Shown one piece after another: positions 47,384 through 60,177 of a DNA stretch of 64,000 nt. The stretch lies in the NCBI GenBank assembly GCA_900708905.1, contig CAADRB010000064.1:195344-259343 (forward strand), written 5' to 3'. The first letter of the stretch is position 1. Each line of letters begins with the position of its first letter. A program made the position numbers and the translations under genes. The notes under the pieces were generated by a model that ran no database searches, had not been told where the DNA came from, and saw only the letters and a list, made by a program, of their open reading frames with translations. Origin of the DNA: Hymenolepis diminuta. Taxonomy: Eukaryota > Platyhelminthes > Cestoda > Cyclophyllidea > Hymenolepididae.

Positions 47384-49726
47384 AAAACATATTTAAAAAT
47401 GCCACTAATTTAAACTATTTTGTTTTAATGAAGACAGTTTATGTATTTATGTGTTAATAGCACAATTCTAAATAAATATCGCATTTTAAACAAAAATTTA
47501 CAATAGGTTAAATCCGTTATATTGAAGAAATACAAAGAAGAGACGAATTTTAGAAAAGAGTAAAAAAATTTTACAATTTAATCAAGTGACTTTTAAATGG
47601 AAAGCTGGATTTGATTCTCCTTCATAACTATGAAGAGCCCCAAAAAAGTTTCTTAGTATTTTGAGAAGATTGAGGTAACTCATGTTGGACCAGAGAAAAT
47701 CAGGTTTACGTTTTCGCAGTCACCTGAACTCTTTTCTGAATGTTTCAACTGGAGAATATTGACTGACGGTTTTGCGATAGTCGACCATTTCGCTTGTAAA
47801 AATCCCACACATGCCGGCTGCAAGACTATTGGTCCATACGTACGATCCCCAAGCTTTCCCTCATACCTTATGATATTCTCTCTCTCTAGTTTCTACTGCC
47901 ATTTTTCAAAATAATTTGGTTTATTCTCAACTCTTGGCTTTCTAATTTAAAACCGCGGCTGTCTGTTTTTTTATAAAAGCTTTATTGCATTAGCCGCAGC
48001 TGTTGGCCGTTAATACTAGTCCTCAACAGGTACTAACCAAGTTTTACTTCTTATAAAATCCTTCCCAGCCAGGAAACATACGCTTAAACACTGTTCTTTC
48101 ACTTATCGTCTTGGTACCTTTTGCATTGAAGAGATTTTGTCTTGATTTACTTTCGGCATAACTGCCATCCGTAGAATAACTTTTTGGCCGGCAGTTAGTC
48201 GTTTGTAGAAGAGATATCAAGAAAAGTAAAACCGGTGATCAATAGGTATTGTGAAATTTTCATTTTTTGGAGCAAGTTGACAGCCTTAGGTTATTGTACA
48301 TATACGCAACCGGAAACTCAAGTCCTTTCCCAATTTAACAAAAACGCTATGTTACCTTGATACATATTAAATATGATAACTCCGAAACCAGTTTGTTAAG
48401 GACGTTCTCTGTAGAATTCAGCGTACATTTGTTCAAACTCTTACAAGCACAAACTTAAGAACAGCCTGATAATTGTGTCTATCTAACAATTGGTTTAAAC
48501 GGATCTACCGAAATCTAATGTTGGGGAGCATTTAATACAGGATGTTCATTAAAAAATTTCAGGATTTACATCTAACAGCTGAATAAATTACATTATCATG
48601 ATAATAATCATTACAGTGTAATAGTGTTTCGCGATAACAAATTTAAAATTCAACCTGACAAAAATTATCAAATTCCTTCTATTACTCTACTAACTACCGT
48701 CGTTCATTTAATGCTCCTTCTGGATTGCCCTTCATTATCTTCTGTCAACTACACAGAGCATAATTGTCCTTCTTTTAACACCCTGCTAAATTTCAATTGT
48801 ACATCTTAAAATAAAAGCACTCACAGCTATTCATCATGTCTGCTTTGACATCATCAAGTCTGTTTGTCATAATCTCACTTTCTGAGCGTTTCCGTTATTA
48901 GTCCAAAATTGGTCAGTAGTATTACTATGGTTTTTCACAAGTTTCCTTTAACGTAACTACGCCAACACTTATAATTATCTTTCAAAGTGAAAAGTCAGTA
49001 TGTATATCAGTTGTTTTACTAGCAAATTTACAGATTTCGGAGCTAAACTGGGGAGGATACGTGGGAACAGGAGCAAGGACATTTGACTTAAGGAATTAGA
49101 AAGTTTTACTCCATCATTACAATGCTCTAATAAGCGAAAACATTCGGATGAATTTGCTAATTATTTGTCGAATTATTAAGGTTATTATTCGAAATTTCTT
49201 CGATGGATTGAAATCTATTTCATTGCCAATTTTGGCGAAGAAATTTTGATTGATCGTTGTTGGAAATTAGGTGAAATTTGCACGATTTGACGAGCATTTG
49301 ACTTCTCTAAGGTTCTTTGTATTTATGAGGCATTACTTTCTATACTAATATATGAGAGCGTATCTGAAAGTCTTTCGATGTGTTTATGAACAAAAGCTAA
49401 TTACCTGTTCCCCCTCCATTTCCGTAATACTTGTATGAAGATTTGAATTCATCGCTGAATCCTTTTCTAGAGTGTTCTTTATGCACAATAGATTCAAAAC
49501 TCTGATAGTTCTGTCTATTTACTACATTATTAAAGTATATTCAAACGAAAGTTTTATTATATGATATTGAATTGCTAACAGAAAATAACATCCGATGAGA
49601 ATCCCCCTTCAACATAAGGAATCAAGTGAGTTTATAAAAGAAAGCACGACCAGGTCCCAACAAAAAAATTTATGTATATTAATAGAGAAGGAAATAGTAA
49701 AGGATTACGCAAAGTGAATTTAATTA
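47384..49726. other. Gene-free stretch
   Basis: No supported gene or repeat. The plus-strand frame at 48624-48809 has no start context or recognisable motif. Confidence 0.5.
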
Positions 49727-49981
49727 TTAAGCGATTTTCTTTAATAAGTGTGAACCAAGTTGCAAGTCCGTTAAAAGTTTTCCCACTTTAGGGAATTTTC
49801 GATTGACAAACGCCCGAAGGAGTGATGATTTGACTCCCTTTGGGTTAAGAAGACTTCGCTTTGGTTTGGGGTTGACATATTGGTTCATCGAGCGATATTC
49901 CTCAGGCCGACAACAAGCCGTTTGAATTAGAGAAATCAGAAAAAGCACGAAGGTGATAGAGATAAAGAGTGAAATTTTCAT
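49727..49981 (-). CDS. Small secreted cationic prepropeptide (family copy A)
   Basis: The single exon encodes 84 residues from the ATG at 49981 (a longer frame reaches back only to a TTG). A clear signal peptide, MKISLFISITFVLFLISLIQ, ends near TACC. A short propart with acidic and tyrosine residues (RPEEYRSMNQYVNPKPKR) ends in a dibasic KR, the usual convertase site. The remaining 43 residues (SLLNPKGVKSSLLRAFVNRK, then FPKVGKLLTDLQLG) are basic and amphipathic with no cysteine. A TATA box lies 32 nt upstream of the ATG. The layout equals that of the gene at 57285 and the broken copy at 55951. Family name and function are unknown; a secreted signalling or host-interaction peptide is inference only. 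Confidence 0.65.
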   Translation of the reverse strand: MKISLFISITFVLFLISLIQTACCRPEEYRSMNQYVNPKPKRSLLNPKGVKSSLLRAFVNRKFPKVGKLLTDLQLGSHLLKKIA

Positions 49982-50012
49982 TTTATCGAACAAATCTATC
50001 TTAGAATTTTGT

Positions 50013-50019
50013 ATTTATA
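50013..50019 (-). promoter_or_regulatory. TATA box of secreted-peptide copy A
   Basis: TATAAAT on the minus strand, its last base 32 nt before the ATG at 49981. Position and sequence equal those of the other two family copies. Confidence 0.6.
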
Positions 50020-52340
50020 TAAAAATAGGATCCTTCAAGCACACTCTTAGTTTAAAAAATCTGATTTTTCTAATCTCCGTGAGAAAAATTATTGATTTAA
50101 CACAGCAAAGTAAAATAAATAAAATTTTAATAATTACGAGAGATGCAAACAAGTATTTCACAAAGAAGAATGTCCACTGGCGTCTCAAATTGATTGGACC
50201 TTTCATCTTTAGAAGTAAGTCACGGTTATCCCAATTCCTGCTATAAAAAGTCTTTTAAAGAAGAAGCATACAAAGTCCTTAATACTCTTTTTTGTAAATT
50301 ACTATTTGGGGTTCAGTGAGGCTGATACGTAAACACCCTGCGAGAAGCGGTTCTAGCCCTTCCAAGGTAAACGGAAATCTCACTTAGCTGTAGAAAACTC
50401 GAAAGGTATTTCGCAATAATTATTACTCTATTTGAACATTACAAAGTGTTGCTATGATCAATATTTTATTTGTCACTTCACCAAATTTATAAGCTATAAA
50501 AGGTCATTTATTAAATTGCCAGGATATAAAAATGTACTGGTTCCTTAAAGTGACTTTTATTATTTCTGATATGACTCCTCAGATCCAAACTTTTACATAC
50601 TCTTCAAGAATAAATTTGAACACTGTGACTCAAATGCCAACGCAAACTGGCCACTCACATTAACGCAATGGCGCACACTTTCCTCAAATTTTATACATCA
50701 CGGCACCACCCGCACAATGATGAGTTCTCCCCTCAAGCCTCATACATCAGGTCATCACCCACAAGGTATTTCCTATTTGTCTCTATGCAGGCACTTCCAT
50801 AGCGTAGCGTCCACACACAGTGTCTCATTCCTCTGAGTTCGCACTCGGTCCCGACTATCTTATTGTATGGTGAAGTCGAAAGTGTAATGTCTCAGATAGT
50901 CTCTGTGGTCTCTAAGACAGTAAAATTTAAATTCACATTATCAATATAGCTCTTAAACCTTTAATTTTCATTAAGAATTAAGTGAAACTGCATCTTGAAG
51001 TTGATTGTTACTTTATGATTATTACTCATCTTTGATGAAGACCTTTTGCCTATTAGTCATTTGTCTTATACTCAAAGTACTGTGAGCTAAGTTTAAGGCT
51101 ACTGATAAGGCTTTATCAGTAATATTACTTTAATGAAATTTAACAGAGCGAGAGAAAAAGAGAAAGAACACTAGATAGATGTGAGCTGGCTGAAGGACTT
51201 GGCTGAAAAAGTGAGATCTTTAGGAGTTGAATATATGAAAACTTACCACTGCGAAAAAGTATGGAAAATCATCTCTTTCCTTAAAGTGATTGCGGATTAA
51301 CAAAGCCGTATTTTTCTACCCGTTTATCAGTTGGAAACATTTTTGCGAAGATTAACACCGCGGATTTATGACAAAAATCGTTTAGTTCAAGGACCTACTA
51401 GATTAATATGAAAAATCAGGAGAGTTCAGGAGTGTATTTTTAATTAAATATTTAGACCAAAAAATAATCTCAAGAGGTGACCCAAATTCAAACTGTTCGG
51501 TGACATATTCGTTTGGATTATTTGTAATACATCTCTTTTAAGTTGTCATCGTATTATTGGAAATTACTTATTTTCACAATGCAAAAATACCAATGATCTG
51601 TCAATGCTTATCAGATCTCATCGTCCGAACATTCTTCAGGACCAAATTTAAGATATTCTCTTTCGAAGTATTAAACTTTGTTGATGAATATTTTATTTAT
51701 AGTAGCAATTTCTGTTAGGAAGTCTTATACAAACCTATTCAACAAATGTTTAATCACTCTTATTTATGAAAAGAGTTGAATTTTATAAAGGAAAGCCTGC
51801 AAAACCGGTTAGATTTCTTGTAATTAATATTATTACAATTAATTAATTTAAGTGAGGTCCCGTGACATTTGATTGCGTATTCACCAGTGACGACTAATGT
51901 AAGAATCGTTTTTCGAATAAAATTTTGTGAACTTCTTATGAATGCCTATTTCCAGGACCTGATTCAGTGTTTTAGGCAGCTTGGTGATTGTAAGAACCGA
52001 AATGATACAGCAAGATCTTATCGCCATGGGTGCTTTGGTTTGTCTATCGAAATACCTCTGAAGACTCAAATGATCGTCCTTTGACATTTCTTCCCCTTTC
52101 AACCCATTAATCGCCATAAGTTTACCTCTACATTCTTAGCTGCATATCAACTATATTCAAATTATTTCAATTGTTAACGGGATCTTTATCAATAAATCTC
52201 AAAGCGTGATCTTTCCATACCCCTCTTCCGATATTCTTCATTTCTGCCACACATCCAATTGGCTCTCTCTAACTCCTGACCTCTACACTCAGGTCCTTTA
52301 ATCAGCTCTTCTCTATCTCCAGCTCTTACAATCAGCTTTG

Positions 52341-52358
52341 TAGATAGATAGATAGATA
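52341..52358 (+). repeat. (GATA)n microsatellite
   Basis: Four and a half tandem TAGA/GATA units. Confidence 0.8.
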
Positions 52359-53913
52359 TCGATTGCGGTTAGAAGAGACACTGATCGATTAAATAATCTT
52401 AACACATATTATAACGAGGGCCATTATTTGAAAGGTAAACCTACTGCTACTAAGAATGGCAAATTCTACAATGTGAAATTGGAACAAGACAAGGCATTGG
52501 ACATCATAAACTAACTTAGTCTACACGTAAATAAAGACACTATGTAGTCATTGGATGTCATATTTATAGTACAAGATAGATGGAGTTGTCAAGTTGATTG
52601 AAGGCTTCCACTCCAACAACACACATCTTCCGTTTTACCCACACTCAGCCTCAGCTGTCATTGTAGCAACAATCACCTCGAACGATTTCACCATTTTCGC
52701 CGATTGCCTCCTCACTTCAAAGGACTCTGCTTATAAACCAACAATCTCCTCCCCTTTATCCAATTGCAGTAGTGAGGATTGGTTGAAGTTAAGAATCAAC
52801 GTGAAGAATAGCCGGGAACTAAAAAAGATTCAAAACTGCGATTCCCCTTCGTAACATTTATTTAAAAATTTCAGTAAAACTAATCCGATATCTTAAAAAT
52901 GAATGCATTCTAAACATTATCCACCTAGCTAACGTGTGTACTCTAATTACGCACTGTTTTGTATGAACGCTTTCTCCTCGTTTCTATGATACCCAGAATA
53001 TATTTAAACAAATCGCGCAGCACAAGTGTATAATTCGATGACTCAAGTGTTTGTAGGATTAAAATATTTTGAAAAAATTCCACCTATTTTCAGTTCTCAT
53101 GTAAATTTTTTAGAACTTAAGATAAAATTGATTTGCTTTTTACCGATTTGAATTTTTTAGATGGGGTTTTACGTTTTTTACATATCAGGGTCTGTTCTCT
53201 AATGTAGGAAAGTATTAAAAGGATTTTAATTTAAAACCTAAAACTTTAAATGAGTTAGGCACGTAATACCTCTTGAATAACAGGTAGAGAATCCGAAATG
53301 CATTGAAGGCAGATGAATTTCACCTTTCCCAGTTTATTTATATGACTGGAACTGATGAAAGGCAATCTTTGAATTAAAAATGCTATTTCTCACATTCCCA
53401 TGGACGAAGAGAAGTAAAGAAATGTTGAATTATTTATCAAGCAGCCACATTTATTGTAAAACAACAGATCTTGGTGGAGGCTTATGATCTGACCTAAACT
53501 ATTCTTGTCAATGTGTTTTGGGGATTTATAAAACTTAAAATACACGCCGAAATTAAAATTTATGTATCTAATTAACTTCGATTAATTTGTCACTAACTAA
53601 TACGTCATATAATTGTAAATAAAAAATATTTAAAGAGTTTTTTTTAATATATAGAATGCTTTACATGTTAAACTCAGAAGTATTCCACAGATTTTTCTGC
53701 GCTGAGTCATTATAAAATGCGCTTGACAAAATCGCTGTAAAGAGGACTCGAACATTTTACGTAAACTTACTTACCAAACATAATTTGCTGACCTTCTCGA
53801 TCTTCCCAATTGGCAGCGGTTATCAAAAGAATAATGAGCAAGACTATAGCATCGTATCATAAGAATTTTCTTAACCAAATTGGCATATTTAGCCCCTCTT
53901 TTGAATATGTAGG

Positions 53914-55202
53914 GGGCGCATATGGTATCTGAAGACACTATATTTCTGTAATTTAGACTAGCCTCATAATAATTAATGCATTTTTTATATCAGAAGATCT
54001 CATGGCAGACACTACTACAACCAACGGAATGAAAAGACAAGCTGTAATTGTGTCTATAAAAGCAATGCGCAGCAAGTTAGAAATTGCAAGATTTCTAAAA
54101 GTTGGCACATCTTTCGTTTGCAAAGTTAGAAAGGAGATGCTAAATGAAACCAATGGAGATAAACTGACCACCGTGAGGAAGAGAAAACAACATTGTCAAC
54201 GCTTTGACTCACTCACTCACTCAGAACACACGAGTTTGTGAGAAGGGTGCATGGTGTGGTGTGATGGACGAAAATCGTGGGAAGTCAATGCGCGACATCT
54301 TACCAAAGATCTTCAAGTGTTTGAAAGAACAACAATACATGAGGAATGTTATTCATCAAGATCTCGGATACAATTCACGCACGTTCTTAGGCGAGGTCAC
54401 TTTATGCTGACAAAAACAATTCAGGAGAATTGTTTAATGGGTATAAAAGAACTCTTAAACAAACTGAAGCACAAAAGAACAGGGGTGTCTTTGGTTTCTC
54501 TCCGAAGAAAAACTTCCACCAGGATGAAAAGTCAATCCAAGAAATAATAGATGGCTATGAGCGGGCGAACTTCACTGAAGTTCCAACTGTTATGCATGCG
54601 TAAGAGGTTTCCACCAACAGTGATGTTTTTCGGTGTCGTTTGAGGTGAGGAAGAGGAACATCATGACTCCTCCATTTTTCCACAGGGCATTAGAGTCGAT
54701 GCAAATGCAGATACCTATGTCGAGACACATCATGCTATTGTTATTCAGCCATCTTGGTCTTCTAACAAGATTCCCCTCCATAACGGAAGCTCGCAAAACC
54801 CAGAATTCGACAGCCCAGAATTTTCATCACCATGTCACACCAAACTTCTTATGGTCTTCTAACTCACTAGAACTTAATCCTTTACATTGTTACGTGTGAG
54901 GTAGGGCGTGGTTGAAAAAGAAGTTAGTAAGTATTCCCGTAACACTGAATCCTCTTCTCCGTCATGGAAGCAATAGCTGGAGGAATAGACGACATCAATA
55001 AAGACTACCTGATCCGATGAAAGCTAGCAGTCGCTTCCGAACTGAATGAGTGATAGAAACCGAAGGAGGATATATAGAATAAAACAAGGGTTGACATTAT
55101 TTTCATTTGTTTTATTATAAGGAATTTTAGGCTTCAATCGCTAACAGTTTCATTTTCTGTTTTTCTGAAAGTACGCAAGGTGTTCTCAGATGCCTTACGC
55201 AC
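53914..55202 (+). mobile_element. Full-length, inactive Tc1/mariner-like element (about 1.29 kb)
   Basis: The right end CAGATGCCTTACGCAC (to 55202) is identical to that of the deleted copy at 7681-8231. The left end near 53914 (GGCGCATATGGTATCTGA) is a diverged version of the same terminal repeat. The 1.3 kb length is usual for Tc1/mariner. The leader to AGAAGATCTCATG also matches the short copy. The subterminal inverted repeat at the right end is present too, with two mismatches (55171-55180 against 55193-55202). The encoded transposase is broken. Confidence 0.85.
54002..55082 (+). pseudogene. Broken Tc1/mariner-family transposase
   Basis: The DNA-binding region is readable from the ATG: QAVIVSIKAMRSKLEIARFL, then KVGTSFVCKVRKEM, a helix-turn-helix of the type that binds the element's ends. 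Downstream the homology passes through several frames with in-frame stops: KTIQENCLMGIKELLNKLKH, a VMFFGVV block containing the first catalytic region, IFPQGIRVDANADTYVETHH, and a degraded third-aspartate block equivalent to PPNSPDLNPL of the short copy. At least four frame changes or stops are visible, so no enzyme is made. Confidence 0.8.
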
Positions 55203-55736
55203 TCTTTATTTTGTGAAGGTCAGGTAAGTTATTTCCGACTGGGCTCCAGCGATTTCAGGCTATCTGTGAGCGGTTTAATGCCATTTTTGTAATCGGTGCA
55301 CATTAAAGCGTTACTGAAATAAAGAATATGCACCTTTTAATTAAAAAAAGCATTAAAATGGAAAATGTGACCGTTTTGATCGTTTTGAAACTTGCGGTGT
55401 TATTACAAAACTTGTAAAATTTGATTGATTTTTTAAATTTTTCTATAACGCTCAAAAAGAAAAAATTAAAAAAATAGCATTTTATATAAACTTCATTAAC
55501 CATTATAATTAGCTTAACTTATCGATTTACCATTCGTGACAATGGCTAATATAAAAGTCAATAAAATAACAGAAAAGTTTAAATTTATTATTATTAAATT
55601 ACGTCATGGACAAATAATAATGAATTAATCAGATATGTGCTACTGTATTAACAAATAACAAGGGGCAAAGGAGAGTACATGAGGTCCGAAAAATATTAAA
55701 TTCAACCAAAATATTTAACCAGTTGTATTTCTGATA

Positions 55737-55951
55737 TTATTGTTTCTCTTTCTTCATTTTCCTCCCGCCTACGTTAAACTTTTTGAGTTCACTCTTAACA
55801 TTGGCCTTCGCCATTTTCTCAGCTAATCCTCACTTCGCAACTTCCATGGAACCAGTATTATCACTATGTGGATATTTGATAACCTCACTTTTAAGGCTTC
55901 AATTTGAGAAATTAAGAGGACATCAAGGACAAGAAATAAGGAAATTTTCAC
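55737..55951 (-). pseudogene. Broken member of the secreted-peptide family (copy B)
   Basis: The minus strand shows the same layout as its neighbours at 49981 and 57285. A signal-like stretch KISLFLVLDVLLISQIEA is preceded by GTG where the ATG should be. Then, in a shifted frame, comes a propart SEVIKYPHSDNTGSMEVAK, then TGA exactly where the second residue of the dibasic site is expected, then a lysine-rich end GLAEKMAKANVKSELKKFNV. It therefore has three lesions: lost start, a one-base frameshift near the end of the signal peptide and a stop at the cleavage site. The TATA box is intact at the family spacing. It is closer to the 57285 copy than to the 49981 copy. Confidence 0.7.
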
Positions 55952-55982
55952 AATTTAGGAGAATGTTGCCACAAGCGCATGT

Positions 55983-55989
55983 ATTTATA
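55983..55989 (-). promoter_or_regulatory. TATA box of broken copy B
   Basis: TATAAAT followed by AC, 32 nt before the former start position at 55951. Confidence 0.5.
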
Positions 55990-57036
55990 CTTCAAAGCAC
56001 AGCATGAAGTTTAATCTGGAAAAATTATTTTGAGTAAATTCAAGAAACAGATAAATTTAATCTCTATGTTCTTTCTCAGTTCTACTGAATGAATAAATTT
56101 ATTAAAAATACACAAAAAAACACAATTAGTTGTTACTAAATACAAGGAAGGTTTAAAATTGTATAAGAGGATTCAAACATGTTCTCAAGTTAATCTCATT
56201 TCAAAATAGTATGTATTGTTCAAGTGTGTGGTAAATACAGTGTTGTATTACTTGGGTCAATATTCAAAAATTCATACTGGAATAAGTATTCTTGTACCCA
56301 ATTACCTTATGCTAATCTATCAGAAAACAGAAATACCGCATCATTGCAAATGACCAGACACATAACAGGTCGCTCATTATAGAACCGGCAGTCTCTTAAT
56401 ATGGTAAATTTTTGGTTATTTTTAAAGTGATTCATTTGCAGAATTCTAGGTTTTTCAAGTTTTTCTATTTTTCAAACAATTTTCAGTAAATTCACATTAT
56501 AAAATTGTTATGAAGAATTGCATCATATTAAGTCCCTCACTGGGCCTTTTTAATATGGCTAGATAGGCTGTTAGTGGCCCGGCTTTAGCGATGACAGAGC
56601 ATCTGTTAGCAGTTCCGCATTATTTTCACAAACGTCATCTATTGCATCGCAGTCGAAACTATGATTGTCCATTTATAATTTAAAACAAAAAAGTTTGAGG
56701 CAAAAGAAAAGAGGAAAAAAGAGCGTTGAAATCTATCTATGATCTTGAAAGCAAATTTTCAATGCTTCAAAATTAAAGTTTCCTTTGCAACCTTCGAAGC
56801 TTTAATTGCGAATTTTAACTTCATAATCTTTAATAACTATTTTTACTTATCTAACCTAATCAATTGCTAATTTTGGCAGTATTTGTTAAATAGAATCAGT
56901 AAAAAGTTAGTACAGGTATTTAAATTTATTAGTTCACAGGTAAATAACAATATGTGTATCAGGCATCAACAGTTATGTGAACAGACAATGGAAGGGTATA
57001 GAGAAAAAAAGAGATCTGAAAGCGTTAAAGTTAGCC

Positions 57037-57285
57037 CTATTTTTTATTTAATTGCTTTTGGTATTTTTCCTCTTCCTTCTTCAATTTCTTCTGTTGATTT
57101 TGGATCTTCTTAAGTTTATTCTTTGCTTTGAGCCTTTTCACTGAACCGAACAATCCCCGTTTTGCAACTATCATTGTCTCAGGGTCGCCGCCGTATGTGT
57201 ATTCAATAAGTTCCCCATTTGAGATTTGAAAGTGAGAGATTAAAAGAACACCAAATACAAGAAGTGTGAATACGGAAACCTTCAT
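57037..57285 (-). CDS. Small secreted lysine-rich prepropeptide (family copy C)
   Basis: Single exon, 82 residues. Signal peptide MKVSVFTLLVFGVLLISHFQ ends near ISNG. The acidic propart ELIEYTYGGDPETMIVAKR ends in KR. The mature part starts GLFGSVKRLKAKNKLKKIQN and is almost entirely lysine, glutamine and leucine with heptad-like spacing (QQKKLKKEEEKYQKQLNKK), so it is likely helical. There is no cysteine. The switch from acidic propart to strongly basic product is as in many secreted cationic peptides of animals, but no specific family is recognised. The TATA box and 32-nt spacing are shared with the other two copies. Confidence 0.68.
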   Translation of the reverse strand: MKVSVFTLLVFGVLLISHFQISNGELIEYTYGGDPETMIVAKRGLFGSVKRLKAKNKLKKIQNQQKKLKKEEEKYQKQLNKK

Positions 57286-60177
57286 AATTAATGAAAGTAT
57301 TACTGCAAGAGCTTGAATTTATACTACACACTCCAACATAAATTTTTTTCATCGAAAGTTTAATCTATGAAAATCCTTGTGAGAAAATAATATATTGGAT
57401 TAAATTTAAGTTTTATTAAAATGATTCAAATGGAAAACGGCATGCCTCTAGTGCTCTACTTTAAAATTAGAATGGATTTTCTTATAATAAAATCAATTAT
57501 GGCAAAATGGGAAAAAAAAAACATTTTTTCTCCCATTGATCACATTTCAGTGTGGTACTCTTCTAAAATTTAAATTATTCAACAATTTAAGAACAAAAGA
57601 ATGGTTAAGAAAGTTTTAAGAAGGTTAAAAACCAAAAAAAACAAGCATATATGGCGATTAAAATTAATTATCGATTTAAATTAAATGAAAAAATTACAGG
57701 CAAATTTATATGAAGAAGGGGGAAGCTTAATCAAAAGTTCACTAAAGTAACCTTATGCTTCAAGTTTGCTGTTTTGTAGAAATTATACTTGACCAAGTTT
57801 AGCACGCAATATTAAATTGTAAGAGTTATATTTTAGTCATATTAAAATTCAGAGTTTAAAACAAACAACAAATTGATCAAAATTACATGAAGCGTTTATA
57901 TGAAAACCAAAATTTCCACATTGTGTTATATAATCTTCTACTTTTTAAAATACTACTTATAAAAGAAGATTTGGAGATGTATAACATATGATGGTCCTTG
58001 TTCTTCGGGAAGCAAGGTAATTTATTTCATCGATTAAGGGATATCTAATTTGTAAATCGAATGCGCCGTCGTCTTTGCTACCTTCGTCGCTATTTCGTTT
58101 TCGCAATCTGTTATACAGTTTTTATTGCAACTCGAATTCGATTTTCTTTTATACCAAGTCCATTAACTCTAATGTTGATGTCAAAGATTCTATTTGTTCA
58201 GGCGTTTTAAAATTTTTTGATGTATGACTAAGTGAGAAAAGAGAAGTGCATCAGCAAATTTGGAGACCTTTGTACCGACACCACCAACTTCTAAACTGCT
58301 CTATTTGTGAGTGTCATGGCAAAATTCGAAAAGCCATCATCGCCTAACCTTCGGTTCAGCAAATTTGAAATATTTTAATATGGTATAATAGTACTTAAGC
58401 TTAACCATTTAAAAAAACATTTATTATTAAGACCATGATATGACGTTGTGAAATAAAGAAAATCCTAACATCAAGGTTGAAATATTACTAAAAGATCTCG
58501 AATTTTATATTAAAAATAAGCCCAAATAAAACATATCAAAATAATTCTGGAAAAAAATGTATCTTTCATACAATGGCATGATCTATTCTTCCACAACGCT
58601 GAGAAAGTTATGGAATTTTATGATATGTGATTTTCATATGAACGCGATTTTTAAAGAAGGATAGAGGCATTCAAACAAAGATAAATTAATTTATTTTTGT
58701 GTAGAATTAAGTATAAGTTTCTCAAGGTTTCGCCCTACGTTATCTTTGAAGATTCATTAGGATTCTCGGCATCCCTCTAAAATCGAGCACACAGTTTCGT
58801 AAGAAAGATTTGAGCAATAACGGACTCACTCGATAAATCGATTAGGCAACTATAAGTAGCATTTTAGTTTCGTTAAATGCTTGTCAGATACTGCAAGAAC
58901 AGACCAGGAATTCCCAGTAATCAATCCTTATAATTAAATTGCCAATAAAGTACATTTAAAGTACTTTGTAACTGTTCACTTACAGAAGTTGCATTATTGG
59001 ACAGTCCATTTGATTAGGTTGATTTATTTCAATCATTCTTAGTGGATCTATATAAAAATCCTAATTCTTTCTTTTTGTACTCCTACAATGTTACTGTTAC
59101 TACCCATGAGACAAGTTTAAATCATTCAGTGGTCTTTAAATGAAGATAACAGCAAGACGATGTAATAAGGTAGGAAATATGAAAAGGGATCGAAAAGAGT
59201 AGAGTATGAAGATAGGACATCTACAATTCATATTTTTTTATATCCAGAATACTTTGTGATACGATACTCTTATAAACTCCATAACGTTTAAAGTTAACTA
59301 TTAGAATAGGTCTGTGACACTTGAGTTTGTTAACTGGCTAGTTCAATTGCGTTTTTAGCTATGCCACCTGAAATTATTTACATTTTCTTATACCTAAATG
59401 CAATTTTATGAAATCTAAGTGGAAATGTTTTAAAATTAACAAAATATTTATTTTAACAGGGATGTTTCACAGTTAGATCTGATTTCTGGAAATGCTCAAA
59501 GAATACGGCTTCAAAATATCCTACATGCAGCAATTCAAACCAACGACTCATTTCTGAAGTTTGTTCATTTTCGCATCATTCTTGATGGTTGTGTGTGCAG
59601 ACACTTTCTTGGGTTCATTAATGACCGATCTTATAATTCATTCATCCCATCAGACCCACTACTCCGTTTTCAAATAAAATTTTCTAAAAATTGCATTTTT
59701 TCACCTCGCACGAATATAATTCTCCCTTAATTACTTCATTCGGACACTATCATTGATAAAATACCTTTTTGAAATTCTTTTATACAGTATTTTTTGTGAT
59801 TAAAATAATTAGAAATCACATTCTTTTGTTTTGTTACTATACAATTTTTATACTACAAATTAATATGTATATTTACCTGATATAATTCGAAATGCTTCAC
59901 CGGTTTTATTTCTTTTAAATGCTACGTAACCCTACTTAAATGACCGAGTTTGGTATTTTGTGACCTCGTTATTTAATTAAGACATTACATATTTATCAAC
60001 ATAACCTCAACAAATTATCAATATTTTTGTATGTTTTCCCTCATCAGACCATAAGATTACATTTTACCTGATTAAGTGGTTTGCGTTAGAAAGATAGTAC
60101 TACTTCTACATCAAATCCACAATTTTCAAATTGAGTACTTCTAAAAACACTGCAGTGATAAAATTAATTTATAATAA
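57286..60177. other. Gene-free stretch
   Basis: Apart from the TATA box at 57317-57323, very AT-rich sequence with poly-A runs (near 57510 and 57635) and no coding or repeat structure that I can support. Confidence 0.5.
57317..57323 (-). promoter_or_regulatory. TATA box of secreted-peptide copy C
   Basis: TATAAAT on the minus strand, ending 32 nt before the ATG at 57285. Confidence 0.6.

Larger units (their letters stand above)
49982..53913. other. Mostly gene-free stretch
   Basis: Apart from the TATA box of copy A and a GATA microsatellite, nothing is supported. Overlapping frames near 51.87-52.12 kb on both strands and the plus-strand frame at 52594-52854 have no recognisable features. 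Confidence 0.45.

Noticed and set aside
47073..47413. Open frames on both strands across the N run
   Set aside because: They consist mainly of undetermined bases.
49982..49993. Longer start (TTG) for peptide copy A
   Set aside because: The ATG at 49981 gives a normal signal peptide, the same MK-x-S start as the other copies and the shared 32-nt TATA spacing.
54590..54899. Separate small genes on either strand inside the longer mariner-like element
   Set aside because: They are shifted or antisense readings of the dead transposase.
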